Shown here piece after piece: positions 18,097 through 26,947 of a DNA stretch of 37,851 bases. Origin of the DNA: a bacterium. Lineage in GTDB: Bacteria > Patescibacteriota > CPR2 > UBA1875 > JAJYID01. Location: the NCBI GenBank assembly GCA_030647205.1, contig JAUSJO010000002.1:75261-113111 (forward strand), read 5' to 3'. Below the pieces are notes generated by a model, which saw only the letters and a program-made list of their open reading frames with translations, had not been told where the DNA came from and did no database searches. The translations under genes and the position numbers were made by a program. The number at the start of each line of letters is the position of its first letter. Within the stretch, counting starts at the first letter, position 1.

Positions 18097-18528
18097 ATGG
18101 GTAAAAAGATATTATATCGGACAGGGAAAAACAGAGTCGTTGCCGGCGTTTGCGGTGGAACGGCCGAATATTTTGACATAGATCCGGGAATAATTCGGGT
18201 TCTATGGCTTTTATCTGTACTGGCGGCTGGAGCAGGCATTTGGGCATACCTCGTAGCTTGGTTAATAGTTCCTGAAAGTCCCGAAGGAGGTAGGAAACAT
18301 TTCAGAATGAATAGTAAAATAGAAGTAAAAAAAGAGAAAAAGAATATGCCGGAAGGATTATCGTTGCACGGAAAGAGCTCTGTTTTTGGGCTTTCTCTAA
18401 TGATAATCGGCGTAATATTTCTGGCAAATAACTTTCTTCCTCAGCTTCGGCTTGATAAATATTGGCCGATTATACCTATAGCTCTCGGGCTAGTTTTAAT
18501 TTTCTCAAGTTATAATCATAAAAAATGA
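18097..18528 (+). CDS. PspC-domain membrane protein
   Basis: KKILYRTGKNRVVAGVCGGTAEYFDIDPGIIRVLWLLSVLAAGAGIWAYLVAWLIVPE; ORF open from 18001. Confidence 0.9.
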   Translation: MGKKILYRTGKNRVVAGVCGGTAEYFDIDPGIIRVLWLLSVLAAGAGIWAYLVAWLIVPESPEGGRKHFRMNSKIEVKKEKKNMPEGLSLHGKSSVFGLSLMIIGVIFLANNFLPQLRLDKYWPIIPIALGLVLIFSSYNHKK

Positions 18529-19463
18529 AAATACATCCTTTTAAAGCAGCGGTAGGGTTTTTGGTACTTTTTTTAAGTGTTATTTTGCTTTTGACTACCA
18601 GCGGTTTTGCAGCTTGGGGTCTCTGGCTTTTTGTTTGGCAGTTTTGGCCGATGCTTTTTGTTATATTCGGTATGGCATTTTTAATGAGACGTTGGGACAT
18701 GAATCTTTTTGTAGGTATGGCTTTCTTCCTTTTAGTTTTTGCGGGTATGGGGACAGGTTTGTGGCTGACATGGAAAGAGCAATACTTTAGCACTAACAAC
18801 TTTGCAGAAATGAATGTAAGGGGCATGACCCAAACTAAGTTGTCAAATGAAATGCCGAAGAAAACAGAAAAGGCAGATGTAAAAATAGCTTTTGGTTCTT
18901 CAAAAATAAAAGTGGATGCGCTTTCAGATATAAATAGCGGACTTCTTTATGAAGGGACACATGACTCAAACTTTTTTACACTTAATCAAAAAATGGAAGT
19001 TGTTGGCGAAAAAACAAAGCTCAGCTTTAAAAGCTCCCCTTTTATAAAGAAACCATTTAGCCCCAAAAGTGTTAACGAACTTAACTTAAACTTGTCGCAG
19101 AAACCAATTTATTCATTTAACATAGAGACTGGTGCATCAGATATTGATCTGAACCTTGATAAGCTGAAAGTGTCGAATCTTGATATTGACGCTGGCGCCT
19201 CAGAGTTGATGATAAAGCTTGGGGATAGTGATAGCACGGATGTTCATATAAAGTCGGGAGCGAGCTTGTTAAGGTTTTATCTACCGAAAGATGTGGCAGT
19301 TAGGGTTAATTCAAAATCTGCATTCTCGTCAAAAAATTTCGAAGATTTTGGACTTACTAAAAAAAATAAATCATGGGAGAGTCCTGGCTGGAATAGCTCA
19401 AAGAAAAAGATAACAGTTGATATTGACTCCGGAGTATCAAAAATAGAGTTTACAAACTACTAA
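18525..19463 (+). CDS. LiaF/toastrack-like membrane protein
   Basis: several N-terminal TMs then beta-repeat ADVKIAFGSSKIKVDAL...NIETGASDIDLNLDKLKVSNLDIDAGASELMIKLG...DIDSGVSKIEF; overlaps PspC ORF by 4 bp. Confidence 0.75.
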   Translation: MKIHPFKAAVGFLVLFLSVILLLTTSGFAAWGLWLFVWQFWPMLFVIFGMAFLMRRWDMNLFVGMAFFLLVFAGMGTGLWLTWKEQYFSTNNFAEMNVRGMTQTKLSNEMPKKTEKADVKIAFGSSKIKVDALSDINSGLLYEGTHDSNFFTLNQKMEVVGEKTKLSFKSSPFIKKPFSPKSVNELNLNLSQKPIYSFNIETGASDIDLNLDKLKVSNLDIDAGASELMIKLGDSDSTDVHIKSGASLLRFYLPKDVAVRVNSKSAFSSKNFEDFGLTKKNKSWESPGWNSSKKKITVDIDSGVSKIEFTNY

Positions 19464-19526
19464 TCTCTTTATTTAACTAACCGGTCAATTTCTGCTATAA
19501 TGCCACTAGTTAATTTAACTTATTTT

Positions 19527-20339
19527 ATGACTGCCAAAAAACTTAGAGCCCAACGGAATAAATTCCCGAATATTTCCAAAGCCGATCTCCATATGCACAC
19601 CAATATAAGCGATGGAAAGTCTTCGGTAGCGGATGTGCTTGACTATGTTGTTAAAAAAACCGACCTATCGGTTATAGCTATCACTGATCATGACGAGATA
19701 GAAGGTGGTTATGAGGCTAGAGAAATTGTAAAAGAGAAAGGCTATAAAATAGATGTAGTTATAGGTGAGGAAGTGACCGCTAAAGAAGGTCATATTGTAG
19801 CTCTTTTTATTAAAGAAAAAGTCGAACCTGGTATGAGCGCGAGGGAAACGATTAAGAAAATTCATGAACAGGGCGGTATAGCTGTGGCTGCCCACCCCTT
19901 CTACCACACAAGATTTAAAAGCCCCGAGTATGTCACTTTAGATGGGGTTGGTGCAGTGAGTTTGATGAAAGAGAAGTTTGATGCGATTGAAACTGTAAGC
20001 GCTTCACCAACATTGAATGAAGAAAATCTAAAGGCAAAATATATAAACCGTGCCCTGCTTTTTAAGTCAGAACTTGGGACATCAGACGCCCACATAAAGG
20101 AAGCAGTAGGTATGGGGTATACTCTTTTTGAAGGGAAAACGGCAAAAGATCTTGAGAAGGCTGTCAGAACAGGTCAGACTCAAGCTTACTTAAGAAAATG
20201 GAAGTGGAATGTTTGGGGGCTTTTCAAATATGGATATTTCTTTTTGCCTAAAACGTTTAGGAATATTGTCTGGGGCCTCCGGCATGGTTTTCTCCCCAGA
20301 GAACCTGATATTATTAGATTACCAAAGGATTTTAAATAA
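19527..20339 (+). CDS. PHP-domain phosphoesterase
   Basis: KADLHMHTNISDGKSSVADVLDYV, AITDHDEIEG, AAHPFY, GTSDAH motifs; ATG at 19527 preferred because TATAAT lies at ~19496. Confidence 0.9.
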   Translation: MTAKKLRAQRNKFPNISKADLHMHTNISDGKSSVADVLDYVVKKTDLSVIAITDHDEIEGGYEAREIVKEKGYKIDVVIGEEVTAKEGHIVALFIKEKVEPGMSARETIKKIHEQGGIAVAAHPFYHTRFKSPEYVTLDGVGAVSLMKEKFDAIETVSASPTLNEENLKAKYINRALLFKSELGTSDAHIKEAVGMGYTLFEGKTAKDLEKAVRTGQTQAYLRKWKWNVWGLFKYGYFFLPKTFRNIVWGLRHGFLPREPDIIRLPKDFK

Positions 20340-20885
20340 ATGAAAGCATTGTTTATACTTCCACATTACGACTTTGATGATGATGAATATTTCCAGACTA
20401 AAGAGGCCCTAGAGGCAGCCGGCATTAGAACTGAGGTTTGTTCTACACATCTGTCGGAAGCACAAGGGAGATTCAAAAAAATCGTAAAGCCTGATTTTTT
20501 GGTTGATGACGTGGAATCAGAAGATTTTGATGCATTTGTCTTTGTTGGAGGAAACGGAGCTACGGAGCTCTACCATAATATAGATATCCAAAATCTTGTG
20601 AATGATATTCTTCTAGACCACAAGGTTATTGCTCTGATCGGCGAAGCTGTACCGATCTTATATTATGCGAATGTGATAAAAGGACGTAATGTAACAACTC
20701 TTGAAAACTTAAGGCAAGAAGTTGAAGCTGGCGGCGCTTACTATACTGGTATGGGTATGGAACAGGATGGAGATCTGATCACCGGATTTGACAACCGTTC
20801 GTCCAAAGATATATCCGATGCCGTTATCCGCGCTTTGGATTGGGAGAAAGAACATGAAAAATCCAGCGAGATTGTTCGAGGATAA
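20340..20885 (+). CDS. DJ-1/PfpI-family protein
   Basis: KALFILPHYDFDDDEY..., FDAFVFVGGNGATELY, VIALIGEAVPIL; nucleophile-elbow Cys appears replaced. Confidence 0.7.
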   Translation: MKALFILPHYDFDDDEYFQTKEALEAAGIRTEVCSTHLSEAQGRFKKIVKPDFLVDDVESEDFDAFVFVGGNGATELYHNIDIQNLVNDILLDHKVIALIGEAVPILYYANVIKGRNVTTLENLRQEVEAGGAYYTGMGMEQDGDLITGFDNRSSKDISDAVIRALDWEKEHEKSSEIVRG

Positions 20886-20912
20886 TTTGAGAGATATAAG
20901 CGGAGAGATGTG

Positions 20913-21797
20913 ATGCCGGAACTACCGGAAGTGGAGACAATTAAAAACGACCTTCAAGATAAGATTATCGGGAAAAAGATAATCTCTATTTTTCCTTTGT
21001 GGAAGGAAATAGTAAAAGATATTCCATTTGATGCTTTTGCTGGGCAAGTAGAAGGGCAGAAAATTGCAGCCGTTGAAAGACGGGCAAAAAATTTGATCAT
21101 AAAACTTTCAGGTGGCTTGAGCCTGCTTATTCATCTCAAAATGACCGGGCATTTCCTGCTTTCTGAGGATTCGGCTGAAGTGTCACAAGATGGTCGATGG
21201 ATTAAAGCGGAGAACAAAAATCTCACCGATGACAAACAAAACCAATATGTCAGGATTATTTTCCGTCTTGATAATGGACAAATGCTGGCGATGAGCGATC
21301 TGAGAAAATTTGCATACATAAAGCTGGTTGACGATAAAGAACTGAAAACGTTTTTGGATAAATATGGTCCTGAACCTTTCGATAAGGACTTTACCGCTGA
21401 AAAGTTGGGAGAAATTCTATCCAAGAAGAAAACCGCTATCAAAAAAGTCCTGATGGACCAGTCGCAAATAGCCGGTATCGGTAATATTTATGCCGACGAG
21501 ATACTCTGGGCATCGCGAGTTCATCCGCTATCTCTTGCCAATAAATTGCCCAAAAAAGATGTAGAGGCTATTTATAAACACACTAAGAAAATTTTGTCAG
21601 AATCTTTGAAAAGACGTGGGACTTCGACCTCTGACTTTCGTGATACTTCAGGGCAGCCGGGAACATTTGGAGATTTTAGAAATGTTTATAGACGGACGGA
21701 CCTTCCCTGCCCGGTTTGCGGAGGGCCGATCAGAAGAATAAGTCTTGGCGGACGCGGTACGCACTTTTGTCCTACCTGTCAGAAGGAAACCAAATGA
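20913..21797 (+). CDS. mutM: formamidopyrimidine-DNA glycosylase
   Basis: MPELPEVETIKNDL; LLIHLKMTGHF; C-terminal CPVCGGPIRRISLGGRGTHFCPTCQ zinc finger. Confidence 0.96.
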   Translation: MPELPEVETIKNDLQDKIIGKKIISIFPLWKEIVKDIPFDAFAGQVEGQKIAAVERRAKNLIIKLSGGLSLLIHLKMTGHFLLSEDSAEVSQDGRWIKAENKNLTDDKQNQYVRIIFRLDNGQMLAMSDLRKFAYIKLVDDKELKTFLDKYGPEPFDKDFTAEKLGEILSKKKTAIKKVLMDQSQIAGIGNIYADEILWASRVHPLSLANKLPKKDVEAIYKHTKKILSESLKRRGTSTSDFRDTSGQPGTFGDFRNVYRRTDLPCPVCGGPIRRISLGGRGTHFCPTCQKETK

Positions 21798-22714
21798 TTT
21801 ACTTTGTCTACGGCAATGATACGTATCGTCTCAAAAAAACAGTTGATGCGATGAGGGAAAAATATGAGGATTCATCGGGCATGAACTCCTGCGTTTTTGA
21901 TGGCAACTATGATATTGAAAAAATTCGCTCTGATGTCATGTCGCTCCCCTTTCTGGCTGATAAACGGCTTGTAATTATCAAAAATATCCTTGGCGCAAAA
22001 GGTATTGACGGCAAAAAAATGATAGAGATCTTAGATAAGAAGCCGGACTCAACGGTAATGCTCTTTATTGAGGAAGGTGAACCGGACAAGAGGACGTCAC
22101 TTTTCAAAAGATTGATGAAGGAAAAGTCCAAAGAGCTAAATCTTTTGCAAGGCGGAGAACTTCTCAAATGGATTAAGGCGGAAGCAGAGAAAAATGGCGG
22201 AACTATTGAGACCAAAGAGGCAAATATGCTTGCCGGATACTATGGCGGAGACCTCTGGCAGCTGAAAAACGAAATCCAAAAGCTTATAAGTTACGACAAG
22301 AAAATTACCGAGGAGAGTATCGATAAACTCTCGGTTGCTAATGTGAACGTGAAAATCTTTGACCTGACGGATGCCATAACGGCGAAAAATCGGGAAAAAG
22401 CGTTCAAAATTTTGAGTGATCTTTTGGACTCTGGAGAAAATGAGATGTATATACTCTCGATGATTCAATGGCAGGTGCGAAATCTAGCCCTGGTATACGA
22501 TTTGAAAGATTCAAATGAAAGAGATATTGCGTCAAAAGCAAAGATGAACCCGTACATTGTGAAAAAGACTTTGTCTGCAACCAGGAAAATTGAAAGTCTA
22601 GACACCATCAAGGCTTATTATGGTCTAATTATTGGGGCTGAAAACGATATCAAAACCGGTGTCAAAGATCCTGATATATCGCTCGAACTTCTAGTCAATA
22701 AATTGACAGATTAA
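21794..22714 (+). CDS. holA: DNA polymerase III delta subunit
   Basis: MIYFVYGNDTYRLKKTVDAM...LPFLADKRLVIIKN...LKNEIQKLISY; ATGA overlap with mutM. Confidence 0.85.
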   Translation: MIYFVYGNDTYRLKKTVDAMREKYEDSSGMNSCVFDGNYDIEKIRSDVMSLPFLADKRLVIIKNILGAKGIDGKKMIEILDKKPDSTVMLFIEEGEPDKRTSLFKRLMKEKSKELNLLQGGELLKWIKAEAEKNGGTIETKEANMLAGYYGGDLWQLKNEIQKLISYDKKITEESIDKLSVANVNVKIFDLTDAITAKNREKAFKILSDLLDSGENEMYILSMIQWQVRNLALVYDLKDSNERDIASKAKMNPYIVKKTLSATRKIESLDTIKAYYGLIIGAENDIKTGVKDPDISLELLVNKLTD

Positions 22715-22735
22715 AAAAATAATGCAATAAAATCC

Positions 22736-22819
22736 TTGACCGTTTTAAAAACTAATGGTACAATTTATTACTGTTGTCCTTTAAGGTGCATTTTATAACA
22801 ATCTCGCACCTATTAAAGG
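22736..22819 (+). promoter_or_regulatory. promoter (TTGACC-17-TACAAT) and leader stem CCTTTAAGGTGC ... GCACC-ta-TTAAAGG upstream of SPFH gene
   Basis: 12-bp stem with 2-nt bulge immediately downstream of the promoter. Confidence 0.6.
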
Positions 22820-22914
22820 AAGAACTTTTAACAAAAAAAGATTTGCGAAAGGAGGACCGTTCGTAGTTTGAGTATTATTTTTGTTTCTGTAAAAAAGCAA
22901 CGAAGGAGCATCAA

Positions 22915-25002
22915 ATGCCTGACGTAGGCGGTTTAACATTTCTGATGCCGATTATCATAGGCGTTATTATGGTAGCGGTATTGGGAGCAATAGTCTACAA
23001 ACTCCTTGGTATCCGTGTTGTGAAGCCAGACCAGGTGGGTATTGTATCGAAGTGGTGGTCCCGTAAGGGATCGATCGAGAACGGTATCATTGCTCTCAAC
23101 GGAGAAGCAGGATGGCAGCCGGAAGTACTACGAGGTGGCGTTCACTTCAGAACACCACTGATGTATCGGGTTCATATGTATCCGTTGGTGACTATCCCTC
23201 AGGGACAGATAGGATATATCTTCGCTCGTGATGGTATTCCTCTTCCTCCCGATCAAACATTGGGCAAAGTAATCCCGGGTAACAACTTCCAGGACGTAAA
23301 GGTCTTTATGGAAAACGGTGGTCAGAAAGGACCCCAGAGGGCTATTCTACGTGAAGGTACCTATGCTTTCAACTTGGCACAGTTTATTATCCTCACCGAG
23401 GGTAATACTTACTATATGCCTATGGGTGATCAGCTTGAAGAGAATATGATACACAAGATGGCTGATACACTTGTGAATCGCGGAGGTTTCCGACCAGTTG
23501 TGATTGGTGCACAGGGAAGTTCGCGCAGCTCTGAGTACGGAGAGGTAGGAAGCGAGAACTCCGAAGGAGACAAGATGGGTATCGTAACCGTCCATGACGG
23601 ACCATCTCTCCATAGCGGTGATATCATTGCACCCGTCGTCGGTGAGGATGAGAAGAACGAAGAAACGTATCATAACAACTTCCAGGACCCTGAGAAGTTC
23701 CTTGCTGCCGGTGGCTTACGTGGTAAGCAGTACCAGGCTCTTACGGATGGTACGTATTTCATCAACCGTCTCTTTGCCACAGTAGAACTCCGTGACAAAA
23801 CGGTCGTACAGATGGGGAGTGTAGGTGTCGTAGTGTCTTATGTCGGTGAGAAGGGAGCAGATGTCTCAGGCGCTGACTATAGTCATGGCGAACTGGTTGC
23901 GAATGGTGAGCGTGGAGTCTGGCAGACTCCATACATGCCGGGTAAATATGCGTTCAACGAATACGCCGGCAAGATCAGGTCAGTGCCTACCACCAACATT
24001 ATCTTGAAATGGATTGAGGGCGAGGAGGGGGATCATAAGTTTGATTCCGGCTTGTCCGAAATCGAGCTCATCACGCAAGATGCTTTCGAGATACTCCTGC
24101 CTCTTACAGTAGTCATCCACATTGACTATAAGATGGCATCGCTCGTCATACAGAGGTTCGCCGAGATCGACAAGCTTGTCAACGACACGCTTGACCCGAT
24201 GGTGGCTTCTTACTTCAAGAACAAGGGCCAGCAGCAAACTCTGCTTGATCTGATCCAGAAGCGTACGGAGATCCAGACAGAGGCGACACAGGAGATGAAG
24301 GACAAATTCGCCGCCTATAACCTCGAGTTGCAGGAAGTACTGATTGGTACTCCCCGCGCGAAGATCGAGGGTGATGAGGGGGTTGAGACTATTCTCTCCC
24401 AGTTGAAAGACAGGCAGATTGCTGTTGAGCAGATCACAACCTACCAACAGCAGAAACTGGCTGCCGATGAGCAGAAAAATCTGACCGAAGCACAGGCAAC
24501 GGCTGAAAGGCAGAAGTCTCTTACCGAGTCTCTGATTGACATCACAGTCAAAGAGAACAAAGGTAAGGCTGACGCAGCCGCAGCCGAGCAGGAAGCAAAG
24601 AAGATCGAAGCCATAGCCAAAGCCGAAGGCACGAAAGCCCAAGTCATTGGTGACGGCGAGGCTCATGCAATCGAGGCTAAGGCTAAGGCCTTCCAACAGG
24701 GCGGCGCCCAGCGCCAGCTCTCCTTGCAGATTGCACAGATGTTCACTGACGCTATTGCTAGCGGCAACATTCCGCTTGTTCCCGAGACTCTAGTAACCAT
24801 GGGAGGCAGTGGGAATGGTAATGGCGGCGGCGATTTGCCGAACGGCCTCAGCCTGCTGACTACACTACTGAACCTCAAAGAACTCGGTATCGACATAAAG
24901 CCGGACGACAAGAAACCCGGCGACAATGGCGATGGCGACTCCAAGAAGGTGCCTGTAGATGCAGCAGGATCGCCCATGGTCTCTGATCAGGCTCCCGAAT
25001 AA
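22915..25002 (+). CDS. large flotillin-like SPFH protein with internal duplicated module (695 aa)
   Basis: N-terminal TM, VVKPDQVGIVSKWW; Ala/Glu/Lys-rich coiled coil; NNFQD-x(n)-GG-x(2)-G-x-Q-x(3)-L-x(2)-GTY-x(2)-N occurs twice. Confidence 0.85.
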   Translation: MPDVGGLTFLMPIIIGVIMVAVLGAIVYKLLGIRVVKPDQVGIVSKWWSRKGSIENGIIALNGEAGWQPEVLRGGVHFRTPLMYRVHMYPLVTIPQGQIGYIFARDGIPLPPDQTLGKVIPGNNFQDVKVFMENGGQKGPQRAILREGTYAFNLAQFIILTEGNTYYMPMGDQLEENMIHKMADTLVNRGGFRPVVIGAQGSSRSSEYGEVGSENSEGDKMGIVTVHDGPSLHSGDIIAPVVGEDEKNEETYHNNFQDPEKFLAAGGLRGKQYQALTDGTYFINRLFATVELRDKTVVQMGSVGVVVSYVGEKGADVSGADYSHGELVANGERGVWQTPYMPGKYAFNEYAGKIRSVPTTNIILKWIEGEEGDHKFDSGLSEIELITQDAFEILLPLTVVIHIDYKMASLVIQRFAEIDKLVNDTLDPMVASYFKNKGQQQTLLDLIQKRTEIQTEATQEMKDKFAAYNLELQEVLIGTPRAKIEGDEGVETILSQLKDRQIAVEQITTYQQQKLAADEQKNLTEAQATAERQKSLTESLIDITVKENKGKADAAAAEQEAKKIEAIAKAEGTKAQVIGDGEAHAIEAKAKAFQQGGAQRQLSLQIAQMFTDAIASGNIPLVPETLVTMGGSGNGNGGGDLPNGLSLLTTLLNLKELGIDIKPDDKKPGDNGDGDSKKVPVDAAGSPMVSDQAPE

Positions 25003-25029
25003 GGGAAAGCTGGCATCAGCAGATCACAA

Positions 25030-25058
25030 AGGCCCCACGTAAAGTGGGGCCTTTTCTT
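25030..25058 (+). terminator. intrinsic terminator AAAGGCCCCAC-gtaa-GTGGGGCCTTTTCTT
   Basis: perfect stem and T-tract. Confidence 0.85.
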
Positions 25059-25156
25059 ATGTCTATTTTGTTAAAAATTATTATTTCTGATAAATCATAT
25101 TGCAGCAAAAAGGAAAAGGATTTATTATTTTAACATAAGTAAAAAAGGAGGATTTG

Positions 25157-25924
25157 ATGGATGCGATAATAGGTTTGTTTTGGATTATTTTAGTTCCGGT
25201 TCTTTTGATACTAGTTTGGGCAATAAAAATCGTGAAACAGTATGAAAAAGGAGTAGTTTTCAGGCTTGGGCGAGTTATCGGCGAAAAAGAGCCCGGACTT
25301 AGATTTATTATTCCTATCGTCGACAGGATGATTAAAGTTTCGATGAGAATCGTAACTATGCCGGTACCGTCACAGAAGATTATTACAAAAGATAATGTTT
25401 CGATAGACGTTGCAGCCGTAGCCTACTACCATGTTATAAATGCTACTAACTCTCTTGTGGCTATCCAGAACGTTGACTCGGCCGTAAACCAGATTGCTCA
25501 AACTACAATCCGTAATATTGTCGGACAGTTCATGCTAGATGAAGTGCTTTCTGATACTGTCAAAATAAATCAGAAGATCAAGTCAATCATAGATACCCAC
25601 ACAGAAGCATGGGGTGTAATGGTCTCAACTGTAGAAATTAAAGACATTCAGCTTCCAGATACGATGCAAAGAGCAATGGCGAAACAAGCTGAGGCGGAAA
25701 GAGAAAAAAGAGCCAAGATTATTGCCGCAGAAGGTGAGTTTCAGGCAGCCGCAAAGCTTGGACAAGCAGCTGATATTATTACAAAGCATCCTATCGCTTT
25801 GCAGCTTAGAAATCTGCAGGTTCTAGGTGAAATAGCGGTTGAGAAAAACTCAACAATTATATTCCCGAACCAGTTTATGTCTACACTTCAAGATGTAAAG
25901 AAGTTTATTGCTTCAGAAACGTAG
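25157..25924 (+). CDS. slipin/stomatin-family SPFH protein
   Basis: [69 protein letters not shown]. Confidence 0.93.
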   Translation: MDAIIGLFWIILVPVLLILVWAIKIVKQYEKGVVFRLGRVIGEKEPGLRFIIPIVDRMIKVSMRIVTMPVPSQKIITKDNVSIDVAAVAYYHVINATNSLVAIQNVDSAVNQIAQTTIRNIVGQFMLDEVLSDTVKINQKIKSIIDTHTEAWGVMVSTVEIKDIQLPDTMQRAMAKQAEAEREKRAKIIAAEGEFQAAAKLGQAADIITKHPIALQLRNLQVLGEIAVEKNSTIIFPNQFMSTLQDVKKFIASET

Positions 25925-25940
25925 TCTAGATACCACTAAA

Positions 25941-25966
25941 AAACAGCCCCTCGGGGCTGTTTTTGA
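25941..25966. terminator. bidirectional terminator AAAACAGCCCC-tc-GGGGCTGTTTTT
   Basis: perfect hairpin between convergent genes. Confidence 0.85.
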
Positions 25967-26290
25967 TTATTTCTTTTTTGCTTTCGCTGTCGTTTTTTTC
26001 TTTGTGGCTTTCTTCTCTACCTTGACTGCTTTTCCTTCTTTGACCAGCTTTGCTATTTGAGATTTCTTTCTTGCTGCGTTATTCTTGTGGATTACGTTTC
26101 TCTTCGCTGCCTTATCGATTAGCTTATAGCTTTCAGATAGTTTTTCCTGCAGCTTCTTTGCGTCCAAAGTACCGATACCTTTTTTGACTTCCTTAATCTT
26201 AGCCTTGTAGGTATCTTTGATAACTCTGTTTCGCTCTGTTCTTGTGATTGTTTGGCGCATCTGTTTCTGCGCTGATTTGATTACTGGCAT
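25967..26290 (-). CDS. rpsT: 30S ribosomal protein S20
   Basis: MPVIKSAQKQMRQTITRTERNRVIKDTYKAKIKEV...NVIHKNNAARKKSQIAKLV with Lys-rich tail. Confidence 0.93.
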   Translation of the reverse strand: MPVIKSAQKQMRQTITRTERNRVIKDTYKAKIKEVKKGIGTLDAKKLQEKLSESYKLIDKAAKRNVIHKNNAARKKSQIAKLVKEGKAVKVEKKATKKKTTAKAKKK

Positions 26291-26426
26291 TTAAACTCCG
26301 TTGAAATTGTGTTAATTGTTTGTCTTTAAGATAACAAATGCCATTTTAGCAGAAAAATTATCAGTTGTAAAGAAAAATGCCCCGGATTTACCGGGGCATA
26401 AGAGTTTGCCATATGTAGGACGGTTT

Positions 26427-26765
26427 CTACTCGCTACTAGCCATTGCCTGTGTTCTTTGCTGATAAAGACGCTTATTCTGTCTCATATCCAATCGATCAT
26501 CTATGATAACGTAAATAAATGGAACTGAGACGAAGGTAATAAAGATTACTGCCACAGCCCACACTGCCAGGGAATCATAGTGGGAAGCAATCATTACTTC
26601 CAGCAAGGCAGACAGTGAAAATGCTGCGATAAAACAGCAGTCATTGATCACGGATGCAGTGCTTTTGCTGAGTTTGCCTAAACCTAAATCTATAACGTAG
26701 AGGAAGGACAAGAAGCATAATGCCGGCGGTCCGATTAGGGCCAAAAGAAGCAGAATCCATTGCAT
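26427..26765 (-). CDS. hypothetical polytopic membrane protein (112 aa)
   Basis: several hydrophobic segments, RBS ggtgg upstream. Confidence 0.5.
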   Translation of the reverse strand: MQWILLLLALIGPPALCFLSFLYVIDLGLGKLSKSTASVINDCCFIAAFSLSALLEVMIASHYDSLAVWAVAVIFITFVSVPFIYVIIDDRLDMRQNKRLYQQRTQAMASSE

Positions 26766-26947
26766 GGTTTTACCACCCTTCGGTTATATTTGGAAAGAAC
26801 GATAGTTAAAACACTAGAGTTTTTAGATTATACTGATTTTTGCCATATTTAACAAGGTTTTTCAACTAAAATCATTGACATTTGTTCTTATTTGGTATAA
26901 ACTCTTTTATTACCCCTAAGAACGGGAGGGCGGTAAGGATTATATAG

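Noticed and set aside
23347-24977. Multiple long minus-strand ORFs opposite the SPFH gene (e.g. 23980-24696, 238 aa)
   Set aside because: Antisense to a strongly coding gene, no RBS or family signature; expected in GC-richer coding sequence.
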